Shown here one piece after another: positions 17,341 through 26,177 of a stretch of DNA of 32,725 bases. Position 1 is the stretch's first letter. Each line of letters begins with the position of its first letter. The stretch is from assembly GCA_027482905.1 (NCBI GenBank), contig JAIXVP010000250.1, positions 1-32,725 of the forward strand. Direction: 5' to 3'. A model generated the notes under the pieces. It was not told the DNA's origin and did not search any database. It saw nothing but the letters and a program-made list of their open reading frames with translations. A program made the position numbers and the translations under genes. This DNA comes from Opitutaceae bacterium (GTDB taxonomy: Bacteria > Verrucomicrobiota > Verrucomicrobiia > Opitutales > Opitutaceae).

Positions 17341-19345
17341 ATTCGGCGCCCGGAGTCAATTTCGATGCCGGGCCAAGAACGAGCGGAATCACCCCGGTGT
17401 TGGTCGCCCAGTCGATTTTGGGCCAGCCCGACGCCGGGGCCGGGGTGCCGAGCACATGGCGGGCGCGGAGCGGGAGGTGTAGGCGGGTGGCGACGCCGTC
17501 AGTCAGTTCGATGTGGCTGACCGCAAACTCGCCCAGGCACCGTGCGGCGATGCGCAGCGGCGCGTCGGGATTCTCGACCGGGACGGCGAACTCGAAGCGC
17601 AGATTCGGGGTGCTCTGCCGGGCGGCGTCGGCGCGGAATTCGATCAGGACGCGGGCGTGGAGTTCGCGCCAAACCGGTGGCGTGTCGGGGGCGGAGGGAT
17701 CGGCGAGGAGTTGTTCGACCACGACTTTTTGGTGGCAGGGGGCGAAGTGGTGGACGGTGAAGCGGAGCGTCCAGCGGCCGCAGACGGGCGAAGCGCGGAA
17801 GACGCGCCGCGGGGCGCGCACGGCGGCGCGGAGCCCGGCCTGCAAAGCGCGGAGGCGGGCGGCATCGGCGCGGAGGAGGGCGGCGTTGGGCGACGCGGCG
17901 AAGGTCGGCGCCGGGCGCGAGGCGGTCCACATCGCGCGCGCGGCGGCGCGAGCGGCGGGCAGACGGACGGCGAAGGCGACGCAGGCCTCGGTCAAAGGTA
18001 TCGGATCGAGCGGCGCGTCGGGATGGCTGGAAACCTGGCGGCGGAGACGGTGAACGTGGCCGGCGGCGGCGCGCACGAAGGCATCGCGGGCGGCGAGATA
18101 GGCCTGGAACCGCGCGGTGGCGCCCAGAAACCCGAACGACGAGGATCCGACTAGGACGGGAGAAGCGGCGAGCCGGGTGAGCTGGCGGGCGAAGCGGGCG
18201 TGGGGCGCGGGACTTTCGCGACGAGGGCCGACGGTATCCCAGCGGGCGTTGATCTCCCAGCGGGAATTGCCGACGAAGGCGTGGGCGTCGTTCGCCATGA
18301 GACGACGCGCGACGGAGCGGGCGGACGCGGCTCCGAGGGCGGGGTCGGTTCGGCGCAGGCCGGCGGCGAGGAGGGCGGCGGGGTCGTCGGGCGCGGCGGG
18401 GTTCAACCAGAGGTTCGCGGCGGCGGCGGACAGGAGGGTCGTGGTCGGAAATGCGAGACGGTGGGGCTCCCAGCTGGTGACGAGATAGCCGGCGGCGCGG
18501 GTGGTGAGGGCGCGGCGGTGCCAGGCGGCGAGGTTTTGCAGTCGGTCGGTCCAGACCGGGGCGGACTCGTGGCGGAAGGCGCCGTTCATCGGGCAGGCCC
18601 AATGCGCGATCCCGGCGGCGGCGAGGGCCGGAGCGAGGTCGTATTCGGAAAAATTATACAACTCCATCCGCGGGCGGCGGCCGAAGGGGTGGTAATACCA
18701 GTCGTAGGCGGAGAGCCCGTCGAGCGGGGCGAGCAGAGGGATGGTTTCGGGCAGGAGGGCGAGCATGTCGGCCCAGAGGCCCAGCCCCAGCCGGTGGCGG
18801 GCGGCGGCGGCGTGGAGACGCGCGACGTGACGGGCGAAGTGGGCGGCGAGGCCGGCCTCGGCGACCTCGGCGCGGCAGAGCGGGTGTTTGCCGAGGTGGA
18901 AACTTTCGTCCAGGCCGGCGTGGATCTCGCCGGCGGTGCAGAACGGAGCGAGGTCGCGGAAGAGTTTCTCGACCAGCTCGGGCGTGCGCGGGTGAAGCGG
19001 GCAGATCTGGCCGGCCGGCAAAGCGGCGCCGGTGGCAGGGTCGCGGAGTTCGTTCAGGTCGCGCCATTCCGGGGTCTTGATCAGGTATTGGGTGTGGCCG
19101 AGGAGGTTGGCGATGGGGACGGTCTCGATGCCGCGGGCCGAAGCGGCGGCCACCAGTTTCTCCAGATCGCGCCGGGGATAGGCGTCGGCCCGCGCGACGC
19201 CGGGAATGGAGGGATAATCGACGGCGTCCTCAAGATGAAGGTAGAGGCGGTTGTAGCCCCAGTCGGCGTGGCGGGGCAGGAGATCGAGGAGATGGTCGAG
19301 GCGTTCGACCTGGCGGGCGAGGTCCCACTGGAAGGCGCGGAGCAT
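17339..19345 (-). CDS. GH20-like beta-N-acetylhexosaminidase domain protein
   Basis: A 668-aa protein whose N-terminal half resembles a glycoside hydrolase family 20 TIM barrel. ADWGYNRLYLHLEDAVDYP (27-45) matches the early barrel strands, and H142-A-G-L-D146-E147 is the H-x-G-x-D-E catalytic Asp-Glu motif. SAYDWYYHPFG and VTSWEPHR follow in the barrel. The C-terminal ~300 residues have no recognised domain and are Arg/Ala-rich. No signal peptide is visible with the ATG at 19345 (MLRAFQWDLARQ), so the enzyme is probably cytoplasmic, unlike most exported hexosaminidases. An in-frame start at 19456 would add a basic non-conserved tail. Divergent from a potassium-channel gene. Substrate unknown. 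Confidence 0.75.
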   Translation of the reverse strand: MLRAFQWDLARQVERLDHLLDLLPRHADWGYNRLYLHLEDAVDYPSIPGVARADAYPRRDLEKLVAAASARGIETVPIANLLGHTQYLIKTPEWRDLNELRDPATGAALPAGQICPLHPRTPELVEKLFRDLAPFCTAGEIHAGLDESFHLGKHPLCRAEVAEAGLAAHFARHVARLHAAAARHRLGLGLWADMLALLPETIPLLAPLDGLSAYDWYYHPFGRRPRMELYNFSEYDLAPALAAAGIAHWACPMNGAFRHESAPVWTDRLQNLAAWHRRALTTRAAGYLVTSWEPHRLAFPTTTLLSAAAANLWLNPAAPDDPAALLAAGLRRTDPALGAASARSVARRLMANDAHAFVGNSRWEINARWDTVGPRRESPAPHARFARQLTRLAASPVLVGSSSFGFLGATARFQAYLAARDAFVRAAAGHVHRLRRQVSSHPDAPLDPIPLTEACVAFAVRLPAARAAARAMWTASRPAPTFAASPNAALLRADAARLRALQAGLRAAVRAPRRVFRASPVCGRWTLRFTVHHFAPCHQKVVVEQLLADPSAPDTPPVWRELHARVLIEFRADAARQSTPNLRFEFAVPVENPDAPLRIAARCLGEFAVSHIELTDGVATRLHLPLRARHVLGTPAPASGWPKIDWATNTGVIPLVLGPASKLTPGAE

Positions 19346-19473
19346 GGGGGCGGACGAAAACGGCGCGGCGGGCGGGAGGCGAGGCGCGACTCGGCGGGCA
19401 TGGATTGTTCCGTTGCGCCGCGCGCGGGGTTTGGCCCTGTTTTTGCGCCGGGCCAACCCGTCCCCTTCACCCC

Positions 19474-20262
19474 ATGCGTCACCAACTCCGGTTCCTCACC
19501 GTCCTGCTGCTGCTGAGTTTTTTCGGCACGATCGGGCTATTCTACGCGCACGAACACGGTCTGAATCCCCAGGTGCGCACCCTTGGCGACGCGGCTTGGT
19601 GGTGGCTGGTGACATCCGCGACGGTGGGCTACGGGGACGTTTTCCCGGTCACCTTCGGAGGGCGGCTGGCCGGGGTCGGCGCGATCCTGACCGGCATCTA
19701 CTGCTACACCAACTTCGTGACCCTGACGGCCGAGTCGCTCAACGGCTTCGCCAACCGGGAGCTCAACGGCATCGCGCCGTTCCGGGGCGGGAACCATGTC
19801 GTGATTTGCGAATACACCGCCTTCGCCGACGAGATGATCCAGGTGATCGACCGCTACCCCGAGCTGGGCGCGCGGGCCGCGGTGCTGGTGACCGATCTGG
19901 TCGCGGTGCAACCCTACCCCCGCGTGCATTTCGTGCGCGGGGTGCCGATCAGCCCGACGGCGCTGAAACAGGCGGGCATCGAGCGGGCGGCCTACGTTTT
20001 CGTCTTCGCGAACATCCGCTTCGTCGATCCGGACCTGAAGACGCTGCATTGCGTGCACCGCATCCGCCAGCTGGCGCCGCAGGCGCGGATTTTCATGGAG
20101 CTGAACGATCCGGCGCACGAGCTGGCCTGGCACCTGGGCGAGAGCGTCACGGTGATCAAGAGCCGGGACATGCTCGAATCCATCCTGCGCGGCGACGGGC
20201 TGGATCTGTCGGCCTGGTTCAAGCGCAAGCCGGGGGAGGAACGGGTGGCGGGCGAGGCCTGA
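19474..20262 (+). CDS. potassium channel protein with RCK/TrkA-N domain
   Basis: A 262-aa inner-membrane two-helix potassium channel. TM1 spans about 7-24. The pore loop carries the selectivity filter T50-V-G-Y-G-D55 (TSATVGYGDVFPVT), and TM2 spans about 62-84. A cytoplasmic TrkA-N/RCK domain follows, with NHVVICEYTAFADEMIQVI and later ALKQAGIERAAYVFVFAN. The dinucleotide loop is GxCEYT rather than the classic GxGxxG, so NAD binding may be lost. The ATG at 19474 is chosen over an in-frame upstream start because it leads directly into TM1. No RCK-C domain is evident. Confidence 0.9.
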   Translation: MRHQLRFLTVLLLLSFFGTIGLFYAHEHGLNPQVRTLGDAAWWWLVTSATVGYGDVFPVTFGGRLAGVGAILTGIYCYTNFVTLTAESLNGFANRELNGIAPFRGGNHVVICEYTAFADEMIQVIDRYPELGARAAVLVTDLVAVQPYPRVHFVRGVPISPTALKQAGIERAAYVFVFANIRFVDPDLKTLHCVHRIRQLAPQARIFMELNDPAHELAWHLGESVTVIKSRDMLESILRGDGLDLSAWFKRKPGEERVAGEA

Positions 20263-20302
20263 AAACAACTCCGCCCGCGGCGTCGGGACGCCGCGGGCGG
20301 AG
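20262..20302 (-). terminator. rho-independent terminator for the TonB receptor gene
   Basis: A perfect 14-bp inverted repeat (CTCCGCCCGCGGCG and its complement, 20269-20302) followed on the minus strand by TTGTTTT. A second smaller hairpin, CCCGGC-GCGA-GCCGGG (about 20311-20326), lies closer to the gene. Confidence 0.8.
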
Positions 20303-20341
20303 AGGGAAAACCCGGCGCGAGCCGGGCGGAACCGACGGGGC

Positions 20342-23113
20342 TTAGAACTTGTAGGAAACGTCGACGAAGAACTGACGGCCGATGGCGCCGTAGGTGCCGG
20401 TGTCGACGTTGGAGTCGGTGTTTACCGTGTAATCGAGCGGCCCGAAACGGTTGAACACGTTGTTCACGCCGAAGGTCACCTTCAGGCCGGAGAGGAATCG
20501 CACGCCTTTCGGCACCTCGTAGGATACGGCGGTGTCGATGGAGTGGAAGGACTTGATCTTCGAATCATCCTCAAATCCGTCGAGGCCGGGGATGTAACGC
20601 CAGCCGACCATGAAGGAGTAGTCCGAGATGGCGTAGTCGAGCGAAGTGTAGGCCTGGTAATCGGGCAGCGTGCCATTCAAGAAAGACGACTTCCCGGCGT
20701 AGTCCTCGGCCTCGTCGCCGGGCAGGATGGCGGTCTCGTAGGAGAGGTAGATGCCGACGTTGGTGTTCAGGGTAAACACGCCCGCGCCGTCGGTGTCGAA
20801 GACGTAGGTGCCGGCGACGTCGAAGCCCTGGATGTCCACGCTGGAGAGGTTGGCCAGCGGGTTGGTGAGATAGACGTTGTCGGGCACGCCGGAAACCTGG
20901 CCCGGGGCGGTGATGGAGGTGCCGTCGAAGCTGTTCAGCTTGACGAGACTGGCGTAGGACGAAGCGGCGCCCTTGGTCTCAACATCCTGGAGGATGTTGA
21001 TATCGGGAACGCGGTCGACCAGCCCCTCCTGCTTGATGCGGAAGTAGTCCACGGAGACCTTCAGGCCCTTGATGGCGACGGGGGAGAGCACGACGCCGAG
21101 GGTGTAGTTCTGGGACTCCGCGGGGGTGAGGTCGGGATTCGAGACGGAGCGGGTGTTGGACTGGTAGTCCTCGACCACATCGCTGCCGTCGGCCGGGGTG
21201 AGATTGCCGGGCTCGGAGAACCCGATGTTATCCGGGCCGTTCACATCATACAGGGTGGGCGCGACGAAGGACTCCGAGTAGGTGCCGCGCAGGGCGAAAG
21301 AGTCGCCGAAGGGCTGATAGCGGAAGGTGAGCTTCGGGACGATGGGGTCCTCGTTGTCGCTATACATTTCCAAACGTCCGGCGGCGCTGACCTCCAGGTA
21401 ATGGGCACCGGGAACGTCTTTCAGCAACGGGACACGGACTTCGCTGAAAACGGATTGGATATCGCGGGAGGCGCTGAAGGGCTGAAGGGTGGTGGCGCCA
21501 AGCCAGCCGATGTTGCCGGAGGAGTCGGGCTGGCTGAGCGGGTCGGCGTTGGCTTCGAGCACTTCGCGACGGGTTTCACCGCCGATCGCGAGATCGAGAT
21601 CGCCGGCGGGAAGGGTGAGGATGGTGCCGTAAAACTTCACGTCGGCCCCGCCGAGGGTGCTCAGGAAATTGCCGTAGGCGGTGCCGATGGCGCCGGACTC
21701 CACGATGGCTCCGGGGGCCTGCTCGCGGGCGAAGAAATTGATCAGACCGCTGTCCACGGCCGCGACGAGATTGTCGTAGTTCACGACGCCGGGATTGCGG
21801 TAGGACTGGTCGGCGCGGCTGTAGTTGCCGGCGACCGACCAATGCCAGGTATCCGACAGCTTGCCCTCGAGGCCGAGCACGCCGCGGTAGGCCTCGGTCT
21901 CGGTGTTGTAGGCGCGGGGATACTCGACGAAGCGGTTGCGGGCGCGCACGCGCGTTTCGACGCCGTCATCCGGGTCGAGATCGACCGCGTCAAACGGATT
22001 GCCGTTCTGGCCGGCGTCGAAAACCAGATTGATGGGCTGGGCGTTGATCTGGGAGGACGTGTTCGTCTTCGACACCAGGATGTCGCCGAAAAGCTTCAGA
22101 CGGTCGTTGAACTCGTGGGAGAACGCCGAGGTGACGCCGGAACGCTCGTTGGCGATGATCTGGGTAACATAGCGGGAGAGATTGAAATTCAGGACCTGCT
22201 GGCCGGCGGTGTTGGGGCCGGCGTAAACGCCGCCGGCGACCAGATCGGCCGCCGATTGACCACCGCCCACCACGGTCGGGGCGTTCAGGGAGGAGTTGAG
22301 CAGATAGTATTCGCTGCCGATGTTGACCGAACCGGCAAACGTCGCCGTTCCGTAGGTCTCGGCGGAGTAGGGCCGCTCGTAGTTGAGCACCGGATCCTGG
22401 TTGGCGAATTCGGCGGCCACCGTGATCTTGGTCTTGCCGTCGCTGACGCCGCCGACGGCGTAGACGGAGCGCTCGATCGCGTTGCCGGTGTTGTCGGTCC
22501 AGGCGTAGCGGCCACCGACCTGAAAACCGTCGAAGTCGTCCTTCATGAGGACGTTGATGACACCGGAGACGGCGTCGGTGCCGTAGATGGCGGAGGCGCC
22601 GTCGGGCAGGATCTCGATGGACTTGACGGCGGCGAAGGGGACGAGGTTGACGTCGGTGAAAACAAACCCGCCGCTGGCGCCGACGGGAGCGGCGGCCATG
22701 CGTCGGCCGTTGATCAGGACGAGCGTGGCGGCGTTGCGCAGGGCGAGCTGGGTGCCGCCGTTGGTGTCGCCGGAACCGACGTTGGCGTTGGCGGTGCCGA
22801 GATTGTTGTTGCCGGAAAGCTGGGGTATACGACGACGCAAGGCGTCGCCGATGTTCGAACGGCTGGAGGCGGAGTTTACCTGGTCGGCGCTGATGCTGAT
22901 CACCGGAATGGCGACGGCGTCGGCCGCGAAAGGAAGATAGGAGCCGGTCACCTGGACGGGCTCCAAGGTGACAATTTGATCGGAAGCGGCCGGGGCGGCT
23001 TCAGTTGTGGAGGCGGGCTCGGCGGCCGGCAACAAAGTGGCGGCGGGCAGGGAAACGGCCAGACAGCCGGTTTTCCAGAATCTACGGGGAGTGCGGGTGG
23101 GTTTGGATTTCAT
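20342..23113 (-). CDS. TonB-dependent outer-membrane receptor
   Basis: A 923-aa energised outer-membrane transporter. The N-terminus MKSKPTRTPRRFWKTGCL followed by AVSLPAATLLPAAEPAS is a signal peptide. A plug domain starts around LEPVQVTGSY and includes LRNAATLVLINGRRM and ILPDGASAIYGTDAVSGVINV, both typical plug motifs. The rest is a beta-barrel of aromatic and Gly-rich strands ending in VDVSYKF, with the C-terminal Phe expected for BAM insertion. There is no carboxypeptidase-like extension and no SusD partner nearby. The ATG at 23113 gives a normal signal peptide. The AT-rich leader at 23200-23300 probably holds its promoter. It is the last gene of a same-strand set with purine-salvage enzymes, so nucleosides or nucleobases are candidate ligands; that is inference. 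Confidence 0.92.
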   Translation of the reverse strand: MKSKPTRTPRRFWKTGCLAVSLPAATLLPAAEPASTTEAAPAASDQIVTLEPVQVTGSYLPFAADAVAIPVISISADQVNSASSRSNIGDALRRRIPQLSGNNNLGTANANVGSGDTNGGTQLALRNAATLVLINGRRMAAAPVGASGGFVFTDVNLVPFAAVKSIEILPDGASAIYGTDAVSGVINVLMKDDFDGFQVGGRYAWTDNTGNAIERSVYAVGGVSDGKTKITVAAEFANQDPVLNYERPYSAETYGTATFAGSVNIGSEYYLLNSSLNAPTVVGGGQSAADLVAGGVYAGPNTAGQQVLNFNLSRYVTQIIANERSGVTSAFSHEFNDRLKLFGDILVSKTNTSSQINAQPINLVFDAGQNGNPFDAVDLDPDDGVETRVRARNRFVEYPRAYNTETEAYRGVLGLEGKLSDTWHWSVAGNYSRADQSYRNPGVVNYDNLVAAVDSGLINFFAREQAPGAIVESGAIGTAYGNFLSTLGGADVKFYGTILTLPAGDLDLAIGGETRREVLEANADPLSQPDSSGNIGWLGATTLQPFSASRDIQSVFSEVRVPLLKDVPGAHYLEVSAAGRLEMYSDNEDPIVPKLTFRYQPFGDSFALRGTYSESFVAPTLYDVNGPDNIGFSEPGNLTPADGSDVVEDYQSNTRSVSNPDLTPAESQNYTLGVVLSPVAIKGLKVSVDYFRIKQEGLVDRVPDINILQDVETKGAASSYASLVKLNSFDGTSITAPGQVSGVPDNVYLTNPLANLSSVDIQGFDVAGTYVFDTDGAGVFTLNTNVGIYLSYETAILPGDEAEDYAGKSSFLNGTLPDYQAYTSLDYAISDYSFMVGWRYIPGLDGFEDDSKIKSFHSIDTAVSYEVPKGVRFLSGLKVTFGVNNVFNRFGPLDYTVNTDSNVDTGTYGAIGRQFFVDVSYKF

Positions 23114-23464
23114 GCGTGGTGGGTGTTGGTTTGCGGAAACGTTACGCCTTGCCTGCGTAAACCGTGATTTGTCACGTGAAGGTAACAGCAAAACATGAGC
23201 CCAAGTCGGGCCTATTTTTCGGCGAATTTATATTTATGAGGAAAAGTAATACTACGCAATATTCTCAACATAAATATTTTACAAAAAAGACCAACAAAGC
23301 AAACAAACTGTGATTTACCGTGGGGAGATTTCAAACGCTATAATCGTCTTAAAAACGGAACAAAAATGGAAACGCGGCCCAAGTTGCGAAGTCATCAATT
23401 TCTCTGGTCGAGTCCCACATCGGCAGCCGACCCGACCGCAGCCCTGCATACGGCGCCAAAGAGG
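23114..23464 (-). promoter_or_regulatory. 351-bp AT-rich leader/promoter region of the TonB receptor
   Basis: This gene-free stretch has an A/T-rich core (about 23216-23375) unlike its surroundings. On the minus strand TTGCGT (23254-23259) and TAAATA (23231-23236) are 17 bp apart, and TATAAA (23227-23232) is an alternative -10. Between that and the gene lie a GCCC-GACTT-GGGC hairpin (about 23200) and the palindrome TCACGTGA (23172-23179). On the + strand TATAAT occurs at 23339-23344 without a good -35. No known riboswitch fold was recognised. Promoter boxes are guesses; the presence of a promoter region is more secure. Confidence 0.45.
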
Positions 23465-24052
23465 CTAACGCAGGCGCCCCCAGAAGACCGCCAGCAACCT
23501 AAAACACTGCACCGCGACCAGAACCAAACCGGCCATGGTCATCGGCTTGGAGAGGGTGGAGCAAAACAAGGGCGTGGCGGCGACCACTTCGCGGTAGGCT
23601 CGGGAAAACACCACCGCTACTATGGGCGAAAGGGCAAGAAACGCGGCGTAAAGGGTGAGCACGATGCCGATGGGCTGAGCGAACATCCCGACCAGGGTCA
23701 TCACCGTGGCGGCGTGCCCTTGGACGGCCGGATCGACCTTGAGCGACGCCAGGCAGAGCGGGCCCAGGACGCCGGCGAGGTATCGGGCCCAGGGGGCGAG
23801 AGTGCGGAACCCGTGGCCGAGGGCGGCGTAGGCCAATGCTAGCACGGCAAAAACTGCGCAGACCGCCACGGTGTCGCTCCAGGACAAAACCCGCAGCCAC
23901 GGCTGAAGAATCAGTCCGGTAAGGCCGGCGAGGCCGAGGCCCATGGCGATGAAGAAGCCGAGTTGCCCCATGGCCATCACGGCCGCCTCGCGTTTCAGGT
24001 AGATCGGGCGAATCTCGGCGGGAGGAGAGGTGGAAGCGGCTTGGCGAAGCAT
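23465..24052 (-). CDS. integral membrane protein, family not recognised
   Basis: A 195-aa hydrophobic protein with a short polar N-terminus (MLRQAASTSPPAEIRPIYLKRE) and about five hydrophobic segments, roughly at residues 26-50, 58-78, 86-105, 113-145 and 165-190. No motif identifies a family. The ATG at 24052 is preferred over an in-frame TTG at 24058. It lies 66 bp after the NUP-deaminase fusion gene and before the TonB receptor on the same strand. An inner-membrane partner, such as a transporter or anchor for the exported fusion, is possible by position only. Confidence 0.7.
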   Translation of the reverse strand: MLRQAASTSPPAEIRPIYLKREAAVMAMGQLGFFIAMGLGLAGLTGLILQPWLRVLSWSDTVAVCAVFAVLALAYAALGHGFRTLAPWARYLAGVLGPLCLASLKVDPAVQGHAATVMTLVGMFAQPIGIVLTLYAAFLALSPIVAVVFSRAYREVVAATPLFCSTLSKPMTMAGLVLVAVQCFRLLAVFWGRLR

Positions 24053-24118
24053 TTCCAAAAGGAAAGACGCGGAACGGACATGCGGCCCACCTTCGCACGC
24101 CGCGTGCCGATTCGGGAC

Positions 24119-25747
24119 TTACTTACGTTCGGCGGCTAGTCGGGCGCTCAGCACGGGGTCGCGCGGCCAGTAGGCTTCGTGAATGGCCAGACCTTCCGCC
24201 TCGAGCAGGGGTCCCTTGACCTGCACGGAAGGCTCGGTCCGGGCGAAAACTTCGCGGCATTCGAGGGGCGGCGGCGAGGGCGCGACGGCCGGGGCGGGCG
24301 GTTCCGCGCCGGCGGGGCGGGACGCGGCGATCACGGACCCGACCACGCGCATCAACTGGGTCGCGGTCGTGCCGTAGACCACCCGGCGGATGCCGGCCCA
24401 GCGAATGGCGCCGCAACACATGATGCAGGGCTCGGTGCTGGCGTAGAGGGTGCAGGCGGCGAGGGTGGCCGGATCGAAGCGCTGGGTGGCCTTGCCGATC
24501 AGCCCGGTCTCGGCGTGCTGGGTGAGGTCGCGGGTGGAGTAGATGGTGTTCTCGTATTCGAAGATCACGACGCCGTCCTTGACCAAAAGCGCGCTGAAGG
24601 GGTGGTTGCCGTGCTCGACGGCGGCGCGCGCGAGAGCGTTGGCCCGGACCATGAAGGCGCGGTCGGCCGCGTCGCAGGCGGGATCGTCGGGCAACGGCGC
24701 GATGGCCGCGACGGCGCCGGGCGGGGTCGTGCGGGCGGCGGGCCAGTCGGCGAGGATTTTCTGGACCACGCGGTTGCCGACCACAAAGGCGGCCTCCAGG
24801 GCCTCGTTGAAAGCGGTGAGGGCCGCCCCGCGTTCCCGGGCCAGACTCTGCCACGCGGTCATGTCGGGCGACTGCATGGTGTGGTTGCTGGCGGTTCGCA
24901 GCACGAGGACCCGGCCGAAGTCCACCCGGCCGGCGCGGGCGAGATTGCGAAGGGCCTGAAGGGTGCCGCTGTCCTCCATCGCCTTGGTGGTGAAGTTGCC
25001 CCGGTGACCGGTCCAGAAATCGACCCAGTCGTTGCCAAATTTCGTCATCCGCGCCCCGTGCCAGAACGTCGAGCTGCTGAGGTTGTCGCCGAGCAACACG
25101 AAGGGCGGCCGCTGTGCGTTCGGGTAGCCGATGAACTCGCTGCGCCGCCGAGCCAGCTCCGGAGAGTCGGGCAAAACCGTGTCCTTGGTCAGTTCGTAGG
25201 CCCACTCGGCGAGGCGTGGATTCAGCGCGAAAACCTGGCTGGGGTCCATCGGACGGTCCGGTTTGCGTTCAAAGGGTCGGGCCGAACCGAGCGGAAGGAA
25301 CCCCGTGCTCCAAGTCTCGGGAATCTCGCGGGCATCCAGTTCATGCGCGAGCCCGCCATCCACGACGTAACGGGTCCAAACCGCGCTGCCCATCGACCCG
25401 TCGGCGGGATCGATGCCCGAGATGCCGGCGACCAGCCAGTAGGCTTCGCGCAGGTCGAAGCGCGGATCGAGGCCAAGCGCCGTGGTGGAGGCTGCGGCGT
25501 TGGAGACGCCCATTCCCGTGGTGTAAACCAAGACGCCTTGGCCGTCGGTCCATACATCGGAATGCCCCGCCGGCAGCGGCAGGCGTTGGTCCAGATGCAG
25601 ACGCTCCTGCCACAAGCGACGCTCGCCCGGCTGACCTTCGTTTTGAAACATGCTGACGATCACCACCTTGATGGGCAGCGGCGGCGGCTCGGCGGTGGCG
25701 AGGGCGAGAGCAGGGCAAAGGAATCCGAAGCACGGGAGGATTTTCAT
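24119..25747 (-). CDS. exported fusion of purine nucleoside permease (NUP) domain and zinc nucleoside/base deaminase domain
   Basis: A 542-aa two-domain protein with signal peptide MKILPCFGFLCPALALATA. Residues about 25-337 match the NUP family: IKVVIVSMF, VYTTGMGVSNAAASTTALGL, FDLREAYWLVAGISGIDP, a GRVDFGRVLVLRTAS segment and AAFVVGNRVVQKILADW. Residues about 361-470 are a cytidine/guanine/tRNA-adenosine deaminase-like zinc domain with the catalytic set H411-A-E413 and P440-C441-I-M-C444. A Pro/Ala-rich stretch (478-495) and a short tail end the protein. The reading frame is continuous, with no sign of frameshift. Two activities on nucleosides or bases outside the cytoplasm, cleavage or transport plus deamination, are the simplest reading; substrate is unknown. 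It follows a cupin gene by 27 bp. Confidence 0.88.
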   Translation of the reverse strand: MKILPCFGFLCPALALATAEPPPLPIKVVIVSMFQNEGQPGERRLWQERLHLDQRLPLPAGHSDVWTDGQGVLVYTTGMGVSNAAASTTALGLDPRFDLREAYWLVAGISGIDPADGSMGSAVWTRYVVDGGLAHELDAREIPETWSTGFLPLGSARPFERKPDRPMDPSQVFALNPRLAEWAYELTKDTVLPDSPELARRRSEFIGYPNAQRPPFVLLGDNLSSSTFWHGARMTKFGNDWVDFWTGHRGNFTTKAMEDSGTLQALRNLARAGRVDFGRVLVLRTASNHTMQSPDMTAWQSLARERGAALTAFNEALEAAFVVGNRVVQKILADWPAARTTPPGAVAAIAPLPDDPACDAADRAFMVRANALARAAVEHGNHPFSALLVKDGVVIFEYENTIYSTRDLTQHAETGLIGKATQRFDPATLAACTLYASTEPCIMCCGAIRWAGIRRVVYGTTATQLMRVVGSVIAASRPAGAEPPAPAVAPSPPPLECREVFARTEPSVQVKGPLLEAEGLAIHEAYWPRDPVLSARLAAERK

Positions 25748-25774
25748 TTTGAGAACGGGACGATTTGGAACGCT

Positions 25775-26134
25775 TCAGGATGTTCCGGACGGGATGGCAA
25801 GCTGGGGCAGGCCGGCGGTGGCCGCGGAGGTGGCGAAGGCGACGAGGGTGACGACATGCGCCTCGGCCATCACCGTGTGCGGCGCGCCGGAGGGGAGGTC
25901 GACCCGCGCGCCGACCGAAGCCCAGACGGGCGGAAAACGCGGGCCGCCTTCGACGCGCAGGGCGCCGGCGAGCACATAGATGCGGACCGGCTCGGCGTGA
26001 CAATGCAGAGGCGCGGCGGGAAAAGCTCCCTGGTGAATCGTGACCGGCCACAAGTCGTCGCGCGCGATCTCGGCCAGAACCTCGGCCTTGCTTGAAAAAT
26101 GGGCGGGCCGGATCGAGACGATGGGCGCGGGCAT
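25775..26134 (-). CDS. cupin-domain protein
   Basis: A 119-aa single-domain cupin. The metal-binding motif H44-C-H46-A-E48 is followed by the V-L-A-G turn and the second-motif histidine H86 in DLPSGAPHTVMAEA. Small cupins of this kind bind a metal and serve as sugar or small-molecule isomerases, dioxygenases or sensors; no specific function can be assigned. It is 27 bp upstream of the NUP-deaminase gene and 43 bp downstream of the SirB1-like gene on the same strand, so cotranscription is likely. The ATG at 26134 is a clear start. Confidence 0.8.
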   Translation of the reverse strand: MPAPIVSIRPAHFSSKAEVLAEIARDDLWPVTIHQGAFPAAPLHCHAEPVRIYVLAGALRVEGGPRFPPVWASVGARVDLPSGAPHTVMAEAHVVTLVAFATSAATAGLPQLAIPSGTS

Positions 26135-26177
26135 GGACGCGGTTCAGCAGGCCACGCGCCAGCGCGGGCGGGGAACT

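Noticed and set aside
20543-23167. 874-codon open frame on the + strand
   Set aside because: It lies entirely antisense to the TonB receptor and has a Gly/Val/Asp-rich composition with no domains, a usual artefact of high-GC coding DNA.
23114-23220. Riboswitch (cobalamin or purine type) before the TonB receptor
   Set aside because: I saw small hairpins but no B12-box or purine-aptamer core sequence.
23366-23842. Possible small gene on the + strand after TATAAT at 23339-23344
   Set aside because: It has no Shine-Dalgarno, the -35 is poor, and most of it is antisense to the membrane-protein gene with shadow-like composition.
24119-25747. Frameshift or two-gene artefact explaining the NUP-deaminase fusion
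   Set aside because: The frame is continuous, the linker at 338-360 is in frame, and both domains are complete with intact motifs, so a real fusion is more likely.
24179-26095. 638-codon open frame on the + strand
   Set aside because: Antisense to the NUP-deaminase fusion and cupin genes; no recognisable motifs.
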